This document shows, piece after piece, positions 39,247 through 49,000 of a DNA stretch of 64,000 nucleotides; position 1 is the stretch's first letter; every line of letters begins with the position of its first letter. The DNA is taken from positions 52,326,001 to 52,390,000 of the forward strand of contig CM060733.1 of assembly GCA_030704615.1 (NCBI GenBank). The letters are read 5' to 3'. This DNA is from Takakia lepidozioides. Its lineage: Eukaryota; Streptophyta; Takakiopsida; Takakiales; Takakiaceae. A model generated the notes under the pieces. The model searched no databases, was not told the DNA's origin, and was given only the letters and a program-made list of their open reading frames with translations. The position numbers and the translations under genes were made by a program.

Positions 39247-42200
39247 ATGACGAGGCGTCGTTTGTTGGAGAACACAGGGCCAAGGCAGCAGGTGAACGCG
39301 GAGACTGATTCACAAGAGCAGACGGAGACTGAGGCAGCGGCTGTGACACAGTCGGCGATAAGAGTGCGCCAGCCTGTGGAGGCAGAGATGATTCGCAGGG
39401 ACACTGAAGGAGGTGGAAGCACGCGGAACGCCGAACCGGGAGAAGGTCAAGAAACCCTAGCGCAGACAGAAATTCCAGCAGATGTGAGAGGGAAGAGGAA
39501 AGCTGCAGAAGGGGATCAAATTTCAAAACCTAAGAAGGTGCCAGTAAGTTTTATCTAACTTACATTTCATTGTTGAAGATATGCGTAGAGATTGAGTGGA
39601 ATGTCCCAGACAAGGATTGTCGCTACCGACCATCACAAAGGTGATTTGCTTTCTACTCCTCTGCGAAGGGTTTACCGCACAATGAGTTGGTGACTATCGG
39701 TACAGTCATTCACTGGTGTTCAGATCATACAGTCTGTCTGATTGCCTTTCAAGGAGTCCTTCCTCTTCCCTTCTTTAGCAGGAACTACTGAATTGCGAGC
39801 GTCGTTAACGCCATTCGATTCTCCTCATGAGATTTATGTACCTATGTGTTTGAAGAGAGAGTCTGCACTTACTATCCGCCCTAAACTACACTGAATGTTG
39901 TTGCCGCCAATCAGTTGCACATATATGTCATTACACAACACCGATCCGGCAAGTCGTTATCTTTTGTGATTGTCGTTAACGCCGTTCGCTATCGCTCTCG
40001 CTTTTGTTTTGAATACGGCAGTATCAGCTTTGCTTGTGTAGATTGTGCTGAATTCTTTCACACCATTCATGGTGAGATTCCTTGAGACAGAGTAATGGTC
40101 GTTACCGCCATTCACTATTTGCAAATCACTCAGTCAGAACTGAATGACATCGTGCAGAAAATTGTGAGGTCGAAGCCTACAGGATCAGAGCGGAAAGGAT
40201 CTGGAGATGGGGACAAGTCCGCAAAAAGCTCAGAGAATACAGATGAAGCAGATGAATCTGAAGTGCACTACCTTGACAAGGTGAAAGAACTCATGTCATT
40301 CCAGAAGGTAAACTCTCAGGAGGTTATAAGGGACATGCTCGTATCTGGAGGGCGTCTGGACATACCTCTGTGCCGGATGATATCAATGCCTGTTGTGCGT
40401 CCACCTCTTTCCCATGACATAACAAAATCGGAGAGTGATTTTGTGCATGGATATAGACTTGGTGCACAAGTTTTTTATGTGTCACTGACGGATATAAATG
40501 GGAAAAGCACATTAGTGTCTCCAGATATCAGTGATAACTGGGATGAGTGCTGGAAAGATGCCAATGAGGAGTTTGAGCTGGGCCTCATGATGGGAAAGAA
40601 CACCCAGCAATTCTGCAACCACATGTTCTACGTCTGGGACGGCAACCACCGATTGCTGGCATGGATGGGATACATTCAGAAACACCATGCGAAAGACAAA
40701 GACAAGCATGTTGCTGTGGAGGTAATGGTTTTGGATCTTGGAAACAACATCGTTAGGCTTCTTACAACTATGCACGACGTGAACAAGTAAGTCATCCAGG
40801 AGATTTCATTCCCTCTGTAGTGTCTTATTAATCCTCAAAAAACAGTGTTAAGGAATGCAATGTTTCCAATGTTTTTGCGGATCGATAGAGAAATTGCATG
40901 TGACAACAAGCTTGGTTCACACACTATTCCGAATTCAGAGGATTGGTCTGATGAAGCTGGATGATTTTCGGACAGTACTACCACCCAATATCATCAAGAA
41001 GTGCGAAACAGGAAGAGCTGCAGGCACTTGGTATTCTTTGACACGAGAGGCGTTTCTGGAGTACATGTATGCGGTAAGCCCGAGTCTGTAATCTGTTTAC
41101 TTTCGAATACATGTTTGTAGTCCCTTCGGAGCTAATCACTACTTGAATCAATGCAGCAAGAACTGGCAGAGGCAGCTGAGAAGGGAAAATCCGAATATTA
41201 CCGCACTACACCAAAAGAACTAAGGACATCAAAGGGTGTGGAAGCTGCAATAAAGAAGGAGTTTGAAATGCGAAGAACCAAATTGATGTCCGCCTTAAGA
41301 AAGCAGCTTAGAATAGTAGATCCTGGACTTGGTCCTGAGTTCCTTCAGCAGATCAAAACACACTATGACAAGCATGTGCATCCGGAGATGCAGCAGGAGA
41401 AATTGCACCGGCTGGCCATATCGATGGTCGACCCACAAACAAAAATAAGGTGGCTGGAGATATGGAACTCAGATCAAACAGTAAAGGACTTGAAGTTTCC
41501 AAAGAGCACCATACAGCCTGGCACAAAGGTGGAAGGAATCAGTGATTTGGTGTTTGATAACTGGCTCCACAAGGCTATATTTTGGAGTCAGGTGTGTATT
41601 CAAACATGTTGTTTTCTTCTCTTCAAGTATGTGATGAGTATCTTATTTGCAATTTTGACAAATATACTATTTGCAGCTCGAAAAGCGCGCCGTCATTGTG
41701 CTGGATCAGACTTTGAAGGACCTGAACATTTCGATTGTTTCCCCTCCCCAAATGTCATTGGAGGCATACATAAGGAAGTGGAGAGGTCTCACCTGGAGAT
41801 ACTGTTTTTTCCGGGAGTTCTCCAAAGATGGTAACATTTTACGGTCCAACGACTTTGACAGTCAGGTTGGAGGAGAGTGGGCCATGATGCGAGTTGTGTA
41901 CAGGTGCAATGTCATACTTGAAACTCTACTGTTTTTTTTGGGAAAAAATGTGGCTTCATATGGATTGCAATCTTAGATCCAGATTGAATGTCGTTGACGA
42001 CATTCACTTCTTTGTCTGAGTCATTCTTAAGCGAGTATATGAATTCACCTGGTTAGGATCTAAGGGTGCAATTATAGTGTCCCTGATTAGAATTGATAAT
42101 GTCCTTGAATGGCGTTGACGACATTCACATACGGAGTTGTTGAGAGGTCCTCAAAGTTATGTAAATTTTTGTAATGTCCATAGAGGTTACAGTGAGGGTT

Positions 42201-45018
42201 CCTCACTTCATTTTGCTGAATGTCAATGCAGACATTCAGTTGTTCTGCATTGTTTTTGCCTCTTGCGAGGAATCTGGAGGCTTGATAAGCTCTGTTATGA
42301 GAAATCCAAATGAATGTCGTTGACGACATTCACTGCTGTGTCTGTATTATTCAACAGCGACAAATTGAATTTACATGGATTGGGAGCTAAGTAATTGGTT
42401 TCTTTTTGGTATTTTTGTGAATGGCGTTGACGCCATTCACATACAGTGATGTTGTGAGGTCCTTAGTGATATGTTCGTTATGAATGTGCATTGAGTTTTC
42501 CTGGAGGGTTCCTTACTCGATTTTTTGATTTCCATCCTGTGATTTTGCTTCATTTAAGTAATAATTTGGCTTCGTTAGTGAATGTCGTTGACGACATTCA
42601 CTTCTATGTCTGTGTCATTCCTAAACGATAATTTGCATTCACCTGGATTAGGGTGTATTTACAGTATCATTGAATGGAATGTTTTGAATGGCGTTGATGA
42701 CATTCATATCTGGAGCAGTAGTGTGGTCCTGAAAGGTCCTTGGAGCAGTTCTCAGAGCCATTTCAATCTATGTTTTTTTCATTCTGTTCTACTTGCATCT
42801 TACTCACTGAGCGCTTTTGTGGGTTGGGATTTATCTCCTTTTTTCAGGTACACGAAATATGTGCTTATGGAAGGAAATCACCTGAGCGGAATTCCCGACT
42901 ATCTTGACATGTGGTCGGACCCTGCAAACGATCCAACCATGTATACTGCAGGGATATTGAAGGACTGGAGTCCTTCTCACTTCAGAGACTGTGGGTGGTA
43001 CCTTGACTGCCCACCTGAGCACACGACCTTTCAAGAACAGCATATGAAATACTTGAACAATAACGCTGAGATGCTGGTGCCTTTGTATCAACGAAACATA
43101 GCAACATTGGCTGCCAAGGAGCCTGATGCTCAGGGAACGCCGCAGAAGGGAAAGAAGGCGGGCCGCAAACCAAAAGACAAGGCTGTTGATGTCATAGCCA
43201 TCTCACCAGCAAAGCCAAAGGACAAAGACAAGTCCAAAGAGAAGGAAAAGGACAAGGGGAAGGAGAATGAAAAGGAGATGGAGAGTGGGCAGGACTTTAC
43301 TGCTGGAAGATATACCCGCACTCTTCAGTGCGTGTTCGATGCCAAGCCACACCCTTCCCGTTCTGATTCAGCAGGAGAGATGAAAATTGTTAATGAGGGT
43401 TGGCTTTCGATGATGCAGAGTCGAAAGAGAGGATACACTGGGGTGCCATCCCCTACCTGGGACAATATAATCTCATTCCTCAATCTGGTGAGAATTCCAG
43501 TTTCTTTCCTTTTTCTCTGAAAGTTTCGTTGGCAGTATTTCAGTCTTGTTCTTTGAAAACATTCTTGCCATCGTTCTTATAAAAAACATGTCTGTTGCAG
43601 GTGCGCACAGGTCCCACCTTCGTGTGCGGTGTGCAGAAAACTTATGCGGCCGACATTGTCATTCTCGACATCCCGGATGGCCAGGCTGTGCCAGAAGTTC
43701 TTCCAAAGGGCAAGACGCTAGGCTGGAACAAATTCGAGGACAACTACTGGAGTTGGGTGTTCGGGTTCTGTAACAACTTCCTCTCTGATGCAGGGACACT
43801 TCTGCTTTTTCAGTCATGTGACAATGATAGTCGTCGGACATTGGCATCATACCTCAAGTCTTCAGGGTTTGAAGTTTTGCGCACATGGAATTGTGTGAAC
43901 AGCCTCTACCTTGTGAAAGGGGGTTTCCCTGGTCAGCTGGTATGCCGTCTCCCTTCTGCTTGTGCTTTGATCATGAGTTTCAATTTTCTCTGCAGCTCCA
44001 CTCTAGTAGAATGTGTTATGATCGACACCGATCATCACCGATTCATGATTTTTTTGTGTCTGAGTTCTGAATAGCCGATGTACACACTTCCACTTTAGAT
44101 TTTTTTTACCACACTAACCTGCTATCTTTGGCAAACGAGGATGTTCGAGGCGATCTGCCTGCGGAGGATTCGCACCTCAAAGACACCATCCTCCATCCGC
44201 AGCTTTGAGATTTCTGACCAGGGTTGTTTCGTCAACCCCCCCCCCTATGAGCCCCATGTCGATGACATTTTGTACAACTTCATGCAGTCCAGTCAGACTC
44301 TGAAGAGACCAGATGGCACTCCCTGGAGAGGTGCAAAGGAAAAGTCCCCAGCGTTCATGCAAATACTGCTGGAGTCATGCAGCCACCGCTCTGCACGGGT
44401 GGTCGATCTTTCTGTGTCCACAGGTTCATTTTTTCCCTTCCGAATTGGTTTCCTTTCAACAGTTTCATCTGCTTAAATCCCCCCCTCCAAACTGTTCATG
44501 TTCTCCTGTCTGGTGCAGGAGCAACTTACCATGCATGCAAGGCAGGCGGAAGAAGCCTTTTTGGCATGGAGGGTGATTCTGACCTCTACAACACAGTGCT
44601 CCTCCCCCTTTTGTCTGGCTCCACTTCAGGCACACAGACTGATCGGATTCAAATTTGAAATGATGACGATCCCGAAGATAAGCAGGTCGACAGCGACTTT
44701 TCATGTGAGTAAGTGCTAAACCCTCTTTGGGAGTCATACTCAATTTCTCGATAACATCAAAGTTACAGTAATAACTTTTTCAGGCTGTCTTTCAGGAAAG
44801 GCAGCGGTGGATCTTCAGGAGATACAGTCATTTCTGGCGAGTCTGTTTTCGACAGCCCCCTTTCCAATTTTCTGCTTCCTGTTTATGCCGAAGCAATGGC
44901 ACTTCACGCGGCCGAGTCCCTATCCCCTGACTTTTTAGTGGCCAGCCGTAGGTGTATCCAGCGTGGATCCGGTGTTCTAAAATACTTAGACAGAGGAAGC
45001 GGGGATACATTGTACTGA
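39247..45018 (+). CDS. gene B: ParB-like domain fused to a beta-class DNA methyltransferase domain
   Basis: Exons: 39247-39543 (basic and Gln/Glu-rich), 40134-40786, about 40,911-41,073, 41157-41591, 41677-41903, 42848-43487, 43601-43939, about 44,140-44,423, 44519-44704 and a last one ending near 45,018. Exon 2 holds a ParB/sulfiredoxin-like core (VWDGNHRLLAWMGYI, then VAVEVMVLDL). Exon 6 holds EGNHLSGIPDYLDMW and a Lys-rich linker. Exon 7 (ADIVILDIPDG..., then LSDAGTLLLFQSC) sits where motif IV is expected. Exons 8-9 (KSPAFMQILLES, VVDLSVSTGATYHACKAGGR, LFGMEGD) form the motif I side, giving the IV-then-I order of N4/N6 DNA methyltransferases. Motif IV reads DIPD, not DPPY. A frame break near 44,200 and TGA at 44656 disrupt it, and the exon 2-3 junction is unsure. 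ParB-methylase fusions are known mainly from bacteria and phages. Confidence 0.65.
39790..40115 (+). repeat. three half-dyad motifs in intron 1 of gene B
   Basis: GTCGTTAACGCCATTCG (about 39,801), GTCGTTAACGCCGTTCG (about 39,972) and GGTCGTTACCGCCATTC (about 40,098) share the right arm of the intron 5 dyads (CGCCATTC) with a diverged left arm. Confidence 0.6.
41986..42705 (+). repeat. seven 20-bp dyads in intron 5 of gene B
   Basis: Copies at 41986, 42107, 42218, 42312, 42419, 42580 and 42686, spaced 94-161 bp. The main form is GAATGTCGTTGACGACATTC: 9-bp inverted arms around TG. The copy at 42419 reads GAATGGCGTTGACGCCATTC, so both arms changed together. Copies at 42107 and 42686 are mixed forms, and 42218 keeps only 7-bp arms. 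The intron (41904-42847) is otherwise AT-rich. Confidence 0.9.
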
Positions 45019-45149
45019 CTCTGAGTCAGACTGAACTGTATTCTTTTAATATTCATTTTCATATTATCTGGAAAACGTTGAATCCCCTTCCTCCACCGTA
45101 GTTGTTCCTTTAGAACAAATAATAATCACAGAATCAACTTTCATTTAAA

Positions 45150-45515
45150 TTGCAATATGTATGAATCCATCTCACAAACCTCCCTGACTCTTCTCATATC
45201 CATTGTGCATTCATCTACACTGTATTCATGCGTGCTCCATTCATGAATTTTTTCCTTTGTACAACATCCATTGTACATTCATCCTCTGTACTCTTTAATC
45301 CACCCCACAAACCTTCCACACTCATTTCATATACGTTGTGCATTCGTTGGTCATGCATCTTCCTGTCATGAATTTTTGTCATTGCTCAACATCCATTATA
45401 CATTCATCCATTTTACACTTATCCATCCCTCATTCATCCATCTACATTCATTTTTCACACTCATCCATCTGTTTATCATCCAATTGTACATTCATCCATC
45501 ATTTATTCAATGCCT
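45150..45515 (+). repeat. degenerate CATTCATCCAT-type simple repeat
   Basis: Downstream of gene B the sequence repeats blocks like ATCCATTGTACATTCATCC and TTCATCCATC with much variation. No coding potential is visible. Confidence 0.6.
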
Positions 45516-45781
45516 TTTATTATGTCGTCCAGCTTGTTTCCGCGGTAAAGGGTGCCAATCCGCGGGAATACACTCCACTTCTTTCTGGGCGCGTGGTGAC
45601 GCGGCCTTCACGTGTGATGACGTGGAGTGAGCCCCGTGACGTGGCATTTGCGCAAGGTGACGTGGCGTGAGCGCAGTTGCGCTCACGTGACCAGGCTCAC
45701 GCCGAGGCATCCCTGCTCCTTCATCAAACTTTTAAAAAGCTCATTAAGGGAGTCGCAGATGCTCTGCCGCATTGGTCTATT

Positions 45782-46010
45782 ACAAGTCAGTGCTGGTCTA
45801 CTGCAAGTGGTGTGCAATCATGGTCTGCCGAAATGGTCTACTTCAGGTGGTCTGCAATAACGGTCTGCCGATCTGGTCTACTGCAGGTGGTGTCCGATTA
45901 TGGTCTGCCGAATTGGTCTACGTCAGGTGGTATGCGGTAACGGTCTGCCGATCTGGTCTACTACAGGTGGTCTGCGATAATGGTCTGCCGATCTAATCTA
46001 CTGCAGGTGA
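45782..46010 (+). repeat. 40-bp tandem repeat built of GGTCTG motifs, about 5.7 copies
   Basis: Unit starts at 45782 (diverged), 45822, 45862, 45902, 45942 and 45982. Each unit reads GGTCTGCCG, then TGGTCTAC, CAGGTGG and a variable tail. It lies just outside the right edge of the inner segment and before the 3' end of gene C. Confidence 0.85.
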
Positions 46011-46049
46011 GAATTGATCTACTGCATTGGACAACTGCAGGTCTTTTCT

Positions 46050-49000
46050 TTAGTTAGATTGATCCATCTTTCTCAGTTTTGGACGATGAGACACCCGCCT
46101 TAGAGCCGAGTAGATATGGCTAACAGGGGGAAGGGCAGACACACGTTTCCCCCCATTTAGTTTCATTTTCCGCCGAACTTGAAAATGTTCCACAAAATCT
46201 TTTTTCCTCTTCAATGACATGTTGTTGTTGTCTTTTACACAATTGAACGCTCGTGCTGCAGCCGGGTGTAACATGCCGGAAGCTTTTTTGACGAGGATGC
46301 CCTGCATCTGCCCTCGGCAAACACGCACCGCAGACAAGCAATGGTGTATAAGGTATGCGTCGTTGTGTACAAGGTCAAGCACGTCGGTTATCTCCCATTT
46401 CAAAATAGCTTCCAACAGGTCTGCCGTGAGCAATGACTCTGCCATGTTCGGGGTTGCGCTTGAACGCAGGTTACTGCTTTCGAAGTTGCATGCAGCCATG
46501 TCGTTGTGTTCGTCCAAATTCTCCAGCCCACCGTGAACAGTACCGAAGTGGGAACCACATGTCCGGACAATGAGACCGTCTTGCAGGTCTGGTTTTAGCA
46601 ACTTTATGACCCGAACTTGGTGCTTGCACAGATTGCCTTTCGGCGCCCACGGGCAGGTGCAACAGGCCCACTGCGACTCTGGATTGAACACGGTGTACGT
46701 TGTATTTGGATTGGAGGAGCTGATGACGTAAGCAGGCTGCCCATGCGCTGCAGGCAAAGTCACGCGTGAAAGAGGTATGTCACAGGCTGCACATATTGCA
46801 CTGGAAATGTGCTTTTCCTGTTTATCGTTGCGAATAAACCCATGCGTCTTCAGATGAATGCCGTACCAATAGTGGACCAGTACACGCCCAGTCAACTCCC
46901 ATATGAGCCAAACGGCTCTTCGACCGGTCATTTTGCCTTTGCCCATATTAAGTCTCGCCTTTAAGTTTCCGTGGTATGCCTCGATGCTCGCATTAGTATC
47001 TTGGTTTGCATGTGGAATGTTGCGGGTAGCAGTACACCACATAGCGATTTTGGGAACCCAGTACACATGAATGTAGTGGAGGAACAACTGACCAGACGGA
47101 TATTTCTTTTTCATTGCCTTCAATTTTTTCTTAACCCATTTCACAGCTTCGTCTTCTTTCTGCGGTCCACCTCTGCAGTACATAAGGTCGCCTATATCTC
47201 CCAACAGTTTTGAGGATGTTCCCGGATCACTGATTTTCTGGCATGATTGCTTGACCCAGGCCTTCCGTACATGCCAAAGGCAAAGGAAAATGCATACTCC
47301 TGTGAAAACAGACCTGCATGCGGCCACAAAGTCAGAAGTGCCTGAACCGGGCATTCGTATTCAGCACTGCCACAAGCATGAGATTAAACAAGGCAGACCA
47401 TATAGGGCAGACCATATAGCAGACCCTGAAGCGGACCATAGGGCAGAATGAGATGTGGCATACCAGACCAGACATGGCAGACCTTGCAGCGGACCATACA
47501 GCAGACCATAGGGCAAATTGAGATGTGGCATACCGGATTGCATTGATTTCTGTTTCAACGTCGTCGACAATGAAGGCATTTGGCCGCCAGTTGGGCTTTT
47601 CCTGAAGGAGGGCATCTCGCAATGCTAGCATCCACGGGATAAGGTCTGATGTTCGATTGCGTGCTAACAAAATGTATGCAACCGGAATTCCGTTCAACCA
47701 TTGGTCGAATACCATCAACGTGTACAAGGGGAACTGCATGAAATGACAATTTGTAATTAGCAGACCAGTGTCGTACCGACAGGCACAGGGTCTACTGCAA
47801 TAGGGTGAAAACGCACATGGTGTATTGCAACTTGGTGAACACGCACAGGGTGTACTGCATCTTGGGGACACGAACGCAAAGCACTTACCCATCAACTATT
47901 GGTACCAGTATATACTTGCAGGTCTTCAGGTCCTTCCCCATACGATGCACTGTCAATCTGTGCTCCACCTGCGAGCGAACCCGTTCCTGACCTGCACTCC
48001 AGTGAATCTTCACTACACTCCAAACCCACGTCGGCAAAATAGCAACATCATTATATGTCTTGACATCCAGATCATTCTGATAAAACCTACACCACAACTC
48101 AAGCAATCGGTCTGTAACCTCGGATTCCTGTTTCTCTAGCGATTTGAGGTCCTCGGTGGAAATACTGCACTCAAACTGTGGGTCGTTTTGAAAAAAGTAC
48201 AACATTGTTTTTCCCTCAAATATATGTGCGTTGAAAATGGACAAATCGGGCAGTGAACCTACACAAACTCGGAAAAACCCTTTAAGAACCGGGCTGGCAA
48301 CCCAAAATGACCAGACCTACAACGGATACGGTTCCAGACCCAAGAACCAGACCAACGGAGCAGGCCAATGGAGCGGACGAATGGCAGCCACATCTAACCC
48401 AGCAGACCCATGAAGCAGACCCATACAACCTTTTTGCTGCAGACCCATAGACTTGGTGTGTTCAGAGCATCGCAAGCAGACCAACGACACTTACTTTTGT
48501 TTGTTACGCAGCTCCGCAACTTCGCTCTCCACTTCCAAGCAGACCTTCCAGTCAGCACTCATGTATACTCCGGACTTCGGTTTTTTTGCAACGCCTTTTT
48601 GGGGGGAAATTGTTTTTAGCCTCGGGTCTGCCACGCCATCTGGTATGCGCTTCTTCCCAGCTCTATTTGGTGAAGCAGGTTCCTCCAACTTCTTTTCCAA
48701 TGCAACAGCCGCCTCCTTCATACCCTCCCGGAGCTGGCTAGCTCGGCTTCGCAACAAAATTTTGTCCTTGGGTTTATTAACACTTTGTGGTCCCGTTCTA
48801 GACGCTTCCTGCACTCCATGGGTCGAACTGGCCCCTACAGTGGGGATTATCACTACTGGTACACCTTTTGTGCTTGACTGCATGTTGAGCACCTGCGACA
48901 GACCACGAGCTGAGACCTCAGACGCCATAACCTTCACACGAATATCAGACAACAAAACATCAGCAATGACCACCCAAATGCACTGGGAAAAAAAAATGGA

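Larger units (their letters stand above)
34283..45703. mobile_element. probable inner (nested) MULE carrying genes A and B
   Basis: The left edge begins GGCGTGAGC and the right edge ends GCTCACGCC. Both edges continue with GTGAGCGC and GCTCACGC and with repeated GACGTGGCGTGAGC-like motifs. The flanks share CTTCATCAAC (left, ending at 34,275) and CTTCATCAAAC (right, from about 45,719), a possible imperfect target duplication that is not directly adjacent to the repeats. GGTCTG motifs are dense on both sides but rare between these edges, which supports nesting. The exact ends are uncertain. Confidence 0.5.

Noticed and set aside
41986-42705. stem-loop structural RNA in intron 5
   Set aside because: Each dyad has only a 2-bp centre, too tight for an RNA hairpin loop without opening base pairs; a DNA-binding or methylation site is more likely.
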